Part shown: positions 32,372-40,228 of the stretch, one piece after another
Layout of the letters: every line of letters begins with the position of its first letter
How positions within the stretch are numbered: position 1 is the stretch's first letter
DNA from: Oligoflexia bacterium
Lineage (GTDB): Bacteria; Bdellovibrionota; Bdellovibrionia; Bdellovibrionales; Bdellovibrionaceae
Assembly (NCBI GenBank): GCA_016861345.1
Contig: BOLD01000009.1
Span: forward strand, 1-64,000
Direction: 5' to 3'
DNA length: 64,000 bases
The notes under the pieces: generated by a model
What the model was told of the DNA's origin: nothing
What the model saw: the letters and a program-made list of their open reading frames with translations, nothing else
The model's database searches: none
Position numbers and translations under genes: made by a program

Positions 32372-33352
32372 TTACGCTTGTTTTACTTTTTGAGAGATCT
32401 TTCCGAACAGACTTTGACCACTAGAATCTTCCATCCAAATTTCCACCTGATCTCCGACTTTCATAAACGGAGTCTCGGGCTGACCTTTTTCAATCTGCTC
32501 AAGAGTTCTTTTTTCTGCCAAACAGCCTGAGCCCACATCCGAGTTTTCATTTGAAACAGTCCCACTTCCGATCAATGTACCAGCCACAAGATTTCTTGTC
32601 TTTGCGGCATGAGCAATCAGTTGGCCAAAGTGAAAATGCATTTCCCCTGCATTCGGACGACCGAAAACTTTCCCATTCAGATTTACTGAAAGAGGCAAAT
32701 GAACTCGTCCATTTTTCCACGATTCACCCAGCTCATCAGGAGTCAGCGCTATCGGAGAGAGAGCCTTTGCTGGTTTACTTTGAAAGAAACCAAACCCTTG
32801 AGCCAATTCGGCAGGAATCAATCCTCGAAGGGAAACATCATTAATTAAACAGACTAGTCGAATTTTTTTGAGAGCCTCTTCTGGGCTCGTGCCAATTGGA
32901 ACAAAATCAGTAATGACGCCAACTTCAGCCTCAAAATCAGTTCCATGTGAAAAATCAATCTGGGGAATATCCTCTGTTGGAGCCAGAAAGCTTCCACTCT
33001 CGGCTTGATACATCAAGGGAACTGTTTGCAATGTTTCTGGCAAGGCCGCGTTTCTGGCTTTTCTGACCAATTTTATGTGGTGAATAAAGGCCGATCCGTC
33101 GGCAAAGAGCCAAGTGCGGGGAAGACAAGAATGAAATTTTTTGTCTTCGTATGAAAAGGCATCTTTGCATTGGCCTTGATTTAATTTTTGGTAGAGCTCT
33201 TGAAAATAGGTCTCATACAAAGCCCAATTCTCAAGAGCTTCTCGAAGATTTGAAACAATCTGGGTCGCTTTAACCGCAGACTTTCCATCTTTGCTGACAA
33301 GGCAAAGCTCACCGTCCTTTGATTTTGTTGAAATGAGGCTCGCAAATTTCAT
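32372..33352 (-). CDS. Fumarylacetoacetate hydrolase family protein
   Basis: 326 residues. FAH-type signatures include HGTDFEAEVGVI (metal-binding Glu residues), VCLINDVSLRGL, GSGTVSNENSDVGSGCLAEKR and the C-terminal KVGDQVEIWMED. The enzyme cleaves fumarylacetoacetate to fumarate and acetoacetate, the last step of tyrosine breakdown. The divergent maiA-like gene about 600 bp away and the aromatic amino acid hydroxylase near 5 kb support this role. Its ATG overlaps the stop codon of the outer membrane protein gene (TAATG), so translation is coupled to that gene. Confidence 0.85.
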   Translation of the reverse strand: MKFASLISTKSKDGELCLVSKDGKSAVKATQIVSNLREALENWALYETYFQELYQKLNQGQCKDAFSYEDKKFHSCLPRTWLFADGSAFIHHIKLVRKARNAALPETLQTVPLMYQAESGSFLAPTEDIPQIDFSHGTDFEAEVGVITDFVPIGTSPEEALKKIRLVCLINDVSLRGLIPAELAQGFGFFQSKPAKALSPIALTPDELGESWKNGRVHLPLSVNLNGKVFGRPNAGEMHFHFGQLIAHAAKTRNLVAGTLIGSGTVSNENSDVGSGCLAEKRTLEQIEKGQPETPFMKVGDQVEIWMEDSSGQSLFGKISQKVKQA

Positions 33353-33894
33353 TATTCGAAATAAACTTTCAAGTTGATGATGGCTGCTTTATTTTCTTTA
33401 ATGTTTGTTGTCACTTTTGACAGGGACTCGTACACCATTTCACCGCCGAGCTGAGGATGAAACTTAAAGCTCACACCCATTTGCCATCCGTAAGGATTGG
33501 ATTGAAGTCCATCACAAACGTTACCCAAAGTGGTGCTGCAGTCTTTGCCCACATTCATAGCCATGACTCCACCTAAGAAAACTCCTCCCAGGTCAGAAAA
33601 CTTAAACATCAATCCCACCGGAACATCAAAGTAAGTCATCTTTGCGTCGCCCAACTCTGTCGATCCAGAAGTGATTCCATAAGCTCTTTGAGTATAGATA
33701 AATCCTGCGCGAAGAGCGACTTTCTCAGCCATATCCATAAAGGCCAGTGCGCCCACATTGTATCCAGTTCTGGATTGCACATCTTGCGCACTGTCTGAGC
33801 GAAACCCCAGCACGCCTGTAAAATCTGATGCCTGAGCTACAAGTCCATTGAAGCAAATTAAGCAAAGTGCCAAAGTTAAAAATGTTTTTTTCAT
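33352..33894 (-). CDS. Outer membrane beta-barrel protein
   Basis: 180 residues from the ATG at 33894 (GGAGG upstream), with a signal peptide ending AQAS. Alternating hydrophobic strands, aromatic residues and a C-terminal IINLKVYFE with terminal aromatic-acidic residues fit a small 8-strand OmpA/OmpX-like barrel. A loop has a Cys pair (GKDCSTTLGNVCDG). It is the first gene of an operon with fahA, possibly by chance of order, or it may admit aromatic substrates; that is speculation. Confidence 0.7.
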   Translation of the reverse strand: MKKTFLTLALCLICFNGLVAQASDFTGVLGFRSDSAQDVQSRTGYNVGALAFMDMAEKVALRAGFIYTQRAYGITSGSTELGDAKMTYFDVPVGLMFKFSDLGGVFLGGVMAMNVGKDCSTTLGNVCDGLQSNPYGWQMGVSFKFHPQLGGEMVYESLSKVTTNIKENKAAIINLKVYFE

Positions 33895-33964
33895 GAATCC
33901 TCCATTACTGCTTGTCGAATACAGACCCGGCCAGTGTACGATAGCCCATATAAGGAGTCCAATC

Positions 33965-34615
33965 ATGTCTAGCCTTGTCTTATATAACTATTTTCGCAGT
34001 TCGACTTCATATCGCGTGAGAATTGGTCTTCATTTTAAAAACTTAGACTTTGAATACAAGTCCGTTCATTTACTTAAGGATGGCGGAGAGCAGCATAGGG
34101 CCGAGTACCGACAACTCAATCCCATTGGTGGAGTTCCCACTCTTGTTCACAACGGAAAACCCATCTCTCAATCCATGGCCATTCTTGAATATTTAGAAGA
34201 AACCTTTCCTCAAAACCGATTTTTCCCAAAAGACATCTACACTCGGGCAAAGGTTCGCCAATTCTGTGAAAACATCAATGCCGACATTCATCCACTGCAA
34301 AATTTAAAAGTGACTCAGTACTTAGAAAAGAACTTAAATATTAGCCCTGAACAGAAACAGCAGTGGCTCAATAATTGGATCTCGCTTGGGTTACAGGCAA
34401 CAGAAAGAATCCTTGAAAATGCGGCGGGACAATTTTGCTTTGGTGACGAAGTCACAGCGGCGGATTTGTTACTTGTGCCCCAGGTCTTCTCTGCGGAAAG
34501 GTTTCAAATTGATCTGAAACCCTTCCCGAATATTCAAAGAATTAATCTTGAGTGTCTAAAGCTAGACGCCTTTCAAAAAGCCCATCCCACCAGGCAGCCA
34601 GACTATCAAGCCTGA
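33965..34615 (+). CDS. maiA: Maleylacetoacetate isomerase (zeta-class glutathione transferase)
   Basis: 216 residues from the ATG at 33965, preceded by AAGGAG; the frame is open further upstream but without a ribosome site. The N-terminal thioredoxin-like domain has the zeta-class motif YFRSSTSYRVRIGLH (catalytic Ser-Ser), then NPIGGVPTLVHNG and ISQSMAILEYLEE for glutathione binding. It isomerises maleylacetoacetate to fumarylacetoacetate, feeding the adjacent FahA-like enzyme. It is divergent from the barrel protein-fahA operon across 70 bp, which probably holds both promoters. Confidence 0.9.
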   Translation: MSSLVLYNYFRSSTSYRVRIGLHFKNLDFEYKSVHLLKDGGEQHRAEYRQLNPIGGVPTLVHNGKPISQSMAILEYLEETFPQNRFFPKDIYTRAKVRQFCENINADIHPLQNLKVTQYLEKNLNISPEQKQQWLNNWISLGLQATERILENAAGQFCFGDEVTAADLLLVPQVFSAERFQIDLKPFPNIQRINLECLKLDAFQKAHPTRQPDYQA

Positions 34616-34628
34616 CTATCAGGCTGAA

Positions 34629-35279
34629 TTACCAGCAGCGTCCCTGGTATGTGTAAACACGCTCTGTCCAATCGCTGACTGAGGTGAATGTTCCAAGAAC
34701 AGCTGGAGAGCGAGGAGCGTATGCATTCATTTTCACTTCACGGTGAACTTGTACATTATAGAACTCAACATCGCGATATCCCCAACGAGTGTAAGGAACA
34801 TCTCGGCACACAGTTGCTGGAGGATTGCCAGTGACATAACACTCGTGACGATAATCGGTGTATGAACAAGACTCATTTTCACGAACTGTTTGTCCTCTTT
34901 GTTTTTGAGTTTGAACGTCGCCAGCGAGATCAAAAGGTTGACCAGTTTGTTGAGAAGTTAAAGAAATTGTCCCGTTCTCTGATGGTAAATTTGCACCACT
35001 TGGAATATGGATATTGATATTCCACTGCTCACGATTGTACTTCACTTGCATTTCAACATCATGACGCCCAATAAATCTCAATGTCGTTGAGTAGTCCCCT
35101 GTTGGCAAAGTCTTATCCACAATCTCTTCGCAATTTGTGCCTTCATTGCACCAGTTGCTCTTTTGAGTCACCTTCACTGGTAAAGAAGATTGAAGAGAAA
35201 GAGTTCCTTTGATTTTTTCATTACAAGAAACGAGTCCTACAAATGAAACTGCGATGAGCGTTTTAATTAAGTTTTTCAT
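34629..35279 (-). CDS. Lipoprotein with CYTDY motif, function unknown
   Basis: 216 residues from the ATG at 35279 (AGGAGG upstream). The signal ends in a lipobox, FVGLVSC, so Cys20 is the likely lipidated residue. The C-terminal third has NESCSYTDYRHEC, VCRDVPYTRWGYRD and a terminal GRCW, resembling the Cys/Tyr blocks of the secreted protein at 11712-13175. The middle forms beta-type strands. Function unknown. It starts 12 bp downstream of the heme O synthase stop and may be co-transcribed with it. Confidence 0.7.
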   Translation of the reverse strand: MKNLIKTLIAVSFVGLVSCNEKIKGTLSLQSSLPVKVTQKSNWCNEGTNCEEIVDKTLPTGDYSTTLRFIGRHDVEMQVKYNREQWNINIHIPSGANLPSENGTISLTSQQTGQPFDLAGDVQTQKQRGQTVRENESCSYTDYRHECYVTGNPPATVCRDVPYTRWGYRDVEFYNVQVHREVKMNAYAPRSPAVLGTFTSVSDWTERVYTYQGRCW

Positions 35280-35290
35280 TGAAAAACCTC

Positions 35291-36172
35291 CTAGGGTTGA
35301 GATGTCACAAATAGAGCCATCCATTTTCCAATAACAGGAACAAAGAGATAAATCAAAATACTTGTATTAATCCAAAGAAAGAAAGCCAACCAGCGTTGCT
35401 CCCCCTTAGATTTTGTAAAGATATAAAGCTCCTGGAGCAGTTTAAATGAAACTGGAACAAGCAGAATCAAATAAACATAACTTAAATTAAAAACGAGAGG
35501 GGCCGTGAGCGCCACTGCGACATAAGCCAACGTGTAGTGAGCCATCTGCTGAATAGTCTTTTCAACGCCTCGCACAACGGGGAGAGTGGGAATATCTGCC
35601 TTCGCATAGTCTTCTCGAAACCGAATGGCAAGGGCCCAAAAGTGAGGCATCTGCCATAAAAACATCACCAAAAACATCCACACCGAAGGAGCACTGAAAA
35701 AATCTTCTCGATTAGCAACATATCCTATCGTCACGGGCAGCGCCCCAGGCAGTGCCCCAGGAACCGCACCATAGATCATTTTTCGCTTCCACCAATAGGT
35801 GTAAAAACCGTTATACAAAATCACAGTCAGCCAACCGAAAACACCAGCCAATATAGAAGTTCGAAAGAGTAGATCAGAACCGACAACAAGAAAAACAACT
35901 GACATGATGCCCGCAGCAGCTGGTTTAATTTTACCCGAAGCGATTGGGCGCCTTGCTGTTCTTGGCATTTTTTGATCAGTTTCCCACTCTTGAACCTGAT
36001 TCAAAGATAAGCTGCCTGAAGAAAGAAAAAACAATCCCCCCACAAGCATCAAGATATGATTGAACTGTAGAGTTTGATCTAAGGGAAAACTAACAACATA
36101 TCCGGCCAATCCACAGAGAATGACAAAAACTACTATCCCAAATTTCGTAAGATCGGCATATGTCCTAAACAT
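35291..36172 (-). CDS. ctaB: Protoheme IX farnesyltransferase (heme O synthase)
   Basis: 293 residues with about nine membrane helices, the CyoE/CtaB length. The UbiA-superfamily polar motif appears as NQVQEWETDQKMPRTARRPI near residue 58, and a second polar stretch FREDYAKADIPTLPVV near 190, both typical of CtaB. The enzyme adds a farnesyl group to heme B for terminal oxidases. No cytochrome oxidase genes lie in the window. It ends a run of minus-strand genes from 39037. Confidence 0.9.
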   Translation of the reverse strand: MFRTYADLTKFGIVVFVILCGLAGYVVSFPLDQTLQFNHILMLVGGLFFLSSGSLSLNQVQEWETDQKMPRTARRPIASGKIKPAAAGIMSVVFLVVGSDLLFRTSILAGVFGWLTVILYNGFYTYWWKRKMIYGAVPGALPGALPVTIGYVANREDFFSAPSVWMFLVMFLWQMPHFWALAIRFREDYAKADIPTLPVVRGVEKTIQQMAHYTLAYVAVALTAPLVFNLSYVYLILLVPVSFKLLQELYIFTKSKGEQRWLAFFLWINTSILIYLFVPVIGKWMALFVTSQP

Positions 36173-36215
36173 GTGCTGAAAAGATACTCGATGAAAGCGT
36201 CGAGAGTCCAGCGTA

Positions 36216-36434
36216 TTAACCTTGAGTTTTAGAGCTATCGCGGCGAGATTTAAGCCGGAAAACCAACAAAATAGCCAATAAAATGATCAATATGACCCCA
36301 CCACCCATTCTCGTTAACATGGAAACCCCAGAATGATCAGACTTGGATTGATCTTCCGGGGCACAAACAAGCCCCGTTTGTTCTGTGGGTTGCGTATTGG
36401 GCAGCTCAGTGGGCGGGGCTGTTTCTTGTGGCAT
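36216..36434 (-). CDS. Small single-helix membrane protein
   Basis: 72 residues: a polar, proline- and threonine-rich N-terminal half, one membrane helix (GGGVILIILLAILLVF, about 45-60) and a basic tail RLKSRRD. The basic tail after the helix predicts N-out topology. Its ATG overlaps the stop of the hydrolase gene (TAATG), which supports it being a real translated gene. Function unknown. Confidence 0.6.
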   Translation of the reverse strand: MPQETAPPTELPNTQPTEQTGLVCAPEDQSKSDHSGVSMLTRMGGGVILIILLAILLVFRLKSRRDSSKTQG

Positions 36435-37249
36435 TAGTTAAATAAAAACTTTGATGTGATTTCAACAAACTTGGCCGGATTCTCTGCATTCGTGCAGTGC
36501 CCTTGGCCAAGAATAGTTTCAAATTTCGCATTTTTCATCAGCGTAGCTAACTCTTTTGAGTCAGCAACTGGCAAGAGTGCATCATGCTCACCGTGAAGAA
36601 CAAGAACCGGGTTGTCTATTTTTGAAATCTCTTGTCTAGCATCAAAACCATCTAAATTTTTAAGCACATAAAGACCCACTGTTTTCACAGCATGAAAGGC
36701 ATCTTCAACAACAATCTGCTTAAAGAAATCTGTTTCAGGATTATTATTGTGAATAGTGCTCGCCATCACAATACCGACCAGCTCTTTACTTGCTTTCATC
36801 TGCTCAAAGGCCGCAGTCATCGAGTCATCAAACTTAACCCCTTTTGCGCCCACTGGGTCAAGCAGTACAGCCTTGTTGAAAAGTTCAGGGGCCTTCGCCA
36901 ACATCAGCGCGGCAATCAATCCACCAGTAGAGTGGCCCACGATATTGATGGGTCCAAGATTTAAACTTTGAACCAAAGAAATGAAATCATTGGCAAGCGT
37001 ATGCATGCTCACTTCATCAACCGAGTTTGGTGCCGAACTTTTTCCGCAACCACGGAATTCAGCCAAAAGCATTGCGCCCTTACAGTTTTGACCTTTTGCG
37101 ATCTTTCGATACTCTTGCTCCGCAGGATACCACCAACGATTCGAAGCTAAATTTCCATGAATAAACAGAGTGGTTTGAGGCAGGACGCCCTCAATAATTT
37201 CATAGTTCATTGAAAAATTTGTTCCGTCTTTAATTTGGTGCATTGGCAT
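36434..37249 (-). CDS. Alpha/beta hydrolase
   Basis: 271 residues without a signal peptide. The nucleophile elbow is GHSTGG near residue 110, preceded by an oxyanion-side FIHGNLASN. The acid is in HGEHDALLPV and the His in GQGHCTNAENP. FRGCGKSS fits the general hydrolase fold. Substrate unknown. It sits between a secreted hydrolase and a small membrane protein in a minus-strand run with a FabG-like reductase. Confidence 0.85.
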   Translation of the reverse strand: MPMHQIKDGTNFSMNYEIIEGVLPQTTLFIHGNLASNRWWYPAEQEYRKIAKGQNCKGAMLLAEFRGCGKSSAPNSVDEVSMHTLANDFISLVQSLNLGPINIVGHSTGGLIAALMLAKAPELFNKAVLLDPVGAKGVKFDDSMTAAFEQMKASKELVGIVMASTIHNNNPETDFFKQIVVEDAFHAVKTVGLYVLKNLDGFDARQEISKIDNPVLVLHGEHDALLPVADSKELATLMKNAKFETILGQGHCTNAENPAKFVEITSKFLFN

Positions 37250-37273
37250 AACGACCTCGCTTTATTTAATTTA

Positions 37274-38260
37274 TTAATTGTGAGGCAATTTAAATGACCC
37301 ACCCTCGTACCGAACTACGCCTGTGATAGCGTCGCCTTCAAAGTTCCGCGCTGAATTGAGAATTCTATTTTTCATCAAAATCTCAGCCACCCAAGCAGCT
37401 GAAAAATTGGGCGCGGCTTCTGGAATCTTATGTTCAGTGTTGTTCACAACAATCACAGATGCTTTTGATTCTTCAGGCACCCCGGCCCAAAAATCATCCA
37501 TCACTTGACGCTTAATGTATTGGTCATTTCCGGCGATCATCAAATGAACTGATTTTGCTGGGAAAGAGTTTGCTGCCGATAAAGCTGTCCATTTGCGAAT
37601 ACCTTGAACCATTCTGAAAACAGCTTCAAGTTTGTAGGAGTTTTCAAGCACGATCGGCTCAGCAGCGGGGTATGTAGTGTACACAATCTGACGTAAGAAA
37701 TAGTCGTAAAGCTCATCATCTGAGGCTGGGTGCAAAGGATACAATTTGCGAGTGTACCAAATCTGTGACCGAATCCAGCGATCTTGCTCCTCGATGGGCT
37801 CTGTGTATGGAGCCATTAAGACCATTACTCCAACTCGCTCGGAATAAAACTGAGAAAAGGCCATCGCAATTCCGCCACCATAAGAAAGGCCAACCAAATT
37901 GAGCTTTCCCTTAAGGCCTAAAACATTGGTGAGGGCATTGAGATCCTGGGCTTGCTGTTTGTATGAAATAGCTTCAACTAGTGGCGCATATTTCAAAAGC
38001 GTTTGGCCCATTCCATACATATCATAGCGAAGCACGCCGATTCCTCGCTTGGAAAGGGCTTGAGTAAATCGATCCCACTGCTTTGTGCTGTAAGTAAGCC
38101 CGTTGAGCAATATAGCCGTTGGCTTGCCTGGCGCTGCCTTGACCCAATCAACGTAGAGCTCCCGATCTTTCCGAATCTGAACAAAACCGCTGAAGGTCTT
38201 GTCATCAGCCTGAGCAAATGTTGTTGAGAACACAAGCAAACATAAGAGTAGAAATCTCAT
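37274..38260 (-). CDS. Exported alpha/beta hydrolase
   Basis: 328 residues with a signal peptide (MRFLLLCLLVFSTTFAQA), so periplasmic or secreted. GLSYGGG is the nucleophile elbow near residue 125, with LLNGLTYSTKQW as the oxyanion side. Asp is in GNDQYIK and His in NNTEHKIPE. Substrate unknown. It lies 27 bp downstream of the FabG-like gene, so probably in the same operon. Confidence 0.82.
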   Translation of the reverse strand: MRFLLLCLLVFSTTFAQADDKTFSGFVQIRKDRELYVDWVKAAPGKPTAILLNGLTYSTKQWDRFTQALSKRGIGVLRYDMYGMGQTLLKYAPLVEAISYKQQAQDLNALTNVLGLKGKLNLVGLSYGGGIAMAFSQFYSERVGVMVLMAPYTEPIEEQDRWIRSQIWYTRKLYPLHPASDDELYDYFLRQIVYTTYPAAEPIVLENSYKLEAVFRMVQGIRKWTALSAANSFPAKSVHLMIAGNDQYIKRQVMDDFWAGVPEESKASVIVVNNTEHKIPEAAPNFSAAWVAEILMKNRILNSARNFEGDAITGVVRYEGGSFKLPHN

Positions 38261-38287
38261 AGGCCCTCCTTAAAAAAGCGCCTGTAA

Positions 38288-39037
38288 TTATAAAACAATA
38301 CCGCCATCGACACTGAGCACAGTTCCGTTCACATAGGAAGCCTGCTCAGAGGAAAGATAAAGACATGCATTCGCAATATCACTTGTTTCGCCAAGTCGCT
38401 GAACGGGAACTTTTGCCGACATTTGGTCTAAAACCTCTTTCGGCATCGCCTTTGTCATCGCTGTCATAATGAAACCAGGAGCAATGGCGTTCACAGTCCA
38501 ACCCTTGCGACCAAGTTCTTTAGCCCAAGTCTTTGTCATTCCAATCACGCCGGATTTAGCCGCAGCATAGTTTGTTTGTCCAAAGTTACCGTACAATCCC
38601 ACCACGCTTGAAATGTTTACAATGCGCTTATGAGTTGAATTTGGATTGAATTTCTCAAGCAAGGCTTTTGTAACGTTAAAAAGCCCAGTCAGGTTCGTTG
38701 AAATCACCGCATCCCAATCTTCGCCAGTCATTTTGACAAATGATTTATCTCGAGTAATGCCAGCATTGTTAATCAAAACATCCACTGGCCAAGGCAAACT
38801 GGCAGCCGCCTGAGCGCAGGACTCGCGATTGCCGACATCCACTTTTGCGACGTGAAGTTGAGCTGAATACTGAGAAAGTTCAGCCTTAGCTGTATTGAGT
38901 GCCTGCTCTGAATAATCCCAAATAGAAACCTTGGCTCCTGCCGCCAAATACTGTCGAGTGATTTCAAAACCGATGCCTTGTGCGCCACCAGTTACGATCA
39001 CAGCTTTTTCATTAAAATTGAAAGTCATATTTGTCAT
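38288..39037 (-). CDS. Short-chain dehydrogenase/reductase, FabG-like
   Basis: 249 residues. The cofactor site is TGGAQGIGFEI (about 17-27), NNAGI is present near 91, and the catalytic Ser-Tyr-Lys set appears as NISSVVG, then NYAAAKSGV. YVNGTVLSVDGG ends the protein, as in 3-oxoacyl-ACP reductases. It would reduce a 3-oxoacyl thioester with NADPH. The divergent KAS III-like and ligase genes 183 bp away suggest the supply of that substrate. GGAGG lies before the start; an ATG three codons later is also possible. Confidence 0.88.
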   Translation of the reverse strand: MTNMTFNFNEKAVIVTGGAQGIGFEITRQYLAAGAKVSIWDYSEQALNTAKAELSQYSAQLHVAKVDVGNRESCAQAAASLPWPVDVLINNAGITRDKSFVKMTGEDWDAVISTNLTGLFNVTKALLEKFNPNSTHKRIVNISSVVGLYGNFGQTNYAAAKSGVIGMTKTWAKELGRKGWTVNAIAPGFIMTAMTKAMPKEVLDQMSAKVPVQRLGETSDIANACLYLSSEQASYVNGTVLSVDGGIVL

Positions 39038-39220
39038 AAAATTCCTCCGAAGAATGTAACGGCGACCTTGTCTCTCGAGTTATTGCACATGTCAAACATC
39101 TGCCTTATTTCACTCTTGATTCTCCGCGCATCTAGAGCAGTTACTCCACTTTTTCTTGCTTGCTATTTAGTCGATTTTCATTAAAAAGTTCTTCTCTACT
39201 TTTATGCTTCTGGAGGATTT

Positions 39221-40228
39221 ATGACAGAGGTTCGTCGCGCCACAATCAAGGGAACTGGAATGTATGTTCCAGAGAAAATTATTAAAAACGATTACTTCAA
39301 CAAGATGTACAACAAAGACATCGACACCTTCTTAAAAGAACAGCGCAATATTTTCGAACGTCACTACATGGAACCAAATCAGACAACTTCTGACTTAATC
39401 ATTCCTGCTGCTCAAGAGGCAATGAAGAACGCTGGGATCACAGCAAAGGATCTCGATCTCATTGTCGTTTCAACAGATACTCCTGATTATATTTCTCCCT
39501 CCACAGCAGCCGTTGTTCAATACAAGCTTCAAGCAACCAATGCAGGAACCTTTGACATTAACACTGCCTGCGCTGGATTTGTGGCCGCAGTGGATTTAGC
39601 CTCAAAATATATTGCTGCAGATTCAAAATATAAAAACATCCTTGTGGTTGGTGCCTATGCCATGTCCAAGTGGCTGAACTTTGATGATTTTAAAATTGCG
39701 ACTTTGTTTGCTGACGGCGCCAGCGCGGCGATCATCCAACCCAGCACAGATAATTCTGGAATTCTGGATAGCCAACTTTACACCGATGGCCAATACCATG
39801 ACTATATGGGAATCTATGCGGGCGGCAGCTACATGCCAGTGACACATGAAGTGATCGAGAAAAAAGGTCATCTTTTAAATTTTGCTAAAAAAATCCCGAT
39901 TGAAACAAACGGCACACACTGGCCGCGACTGACCAACATGATCTGTGATCGCATTCATCGCAAACCTTCAGACATCAATCATTTCATGCTCACGCAAATC
40001 AACATTAATAGCATCAACGAGGCCATGGATAACCTGAAAGTGCCTCGTACCAAATCACACAATGTGATGGATCGATTTGGATACACAGGTTCCGCAGCTG
40101 TCGGAATGTGTTTGGCTGACGCCGCACGAGTGCACAAATTGAAAAAAGGGGATTTGATCTTCATGCTCGGCTCCGGTGGTGGTCTTTCCATGGCTGCTCT
40201 CGCGATGGAGTGGAGTTATGACACTTAA
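39221..40228 (+). CDS. Ketoacyl-ACP synthase III (FabH)-like protein with altered His/Asn positions
   Basis: 335 residues with the thiolase fold of KAS III. The nucleophile Cys117 is intact in NTACAGF. The family's catalytic His in HQAN aligns with Thr258 in MLTQIN, and the Asn of GNTS aligns with Tyr288 in GYTG. The chain ends with GSGGGLSMAALAMEW, as in FabH. Loss of His and Asn argues against a standard decarboxylating FabH, and another acyl-transfer or non-decarboxylating condensation is possible. TGGAGG precedes the ATG. The ligase gene overlaps its end by 11 bp. Confidence 0.8.
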   Translation: MTEVRRATIKGTGMYVPEKIIKNDYFNKMYNKDIDTFLKEQRNIFERHYMEPNQTTSDLIIPAAQEAMKNAGITAKDLDLIVVSTDTPDYISPSTAAVVQYKLQATNAGTFDINTACAGFVAAVDLASKYIAADSKYKNILVVGAYAMSKWLNFDDFKIATLFADGASAAIIQPSTDNSGILDSQLYTDGQYHDYMGIYAGGSYMPVTHEVIEKKGHLLNFAKKIPIETNGTHWPRLTNMICDRIHRKPSDINHFMLTQININSINEAMDNLKVPRTKSHNVMDRFGYTGSAAVGMCLADAARVHKLKKGDLIFMLGSGGGLSMAALAMEWSYDT

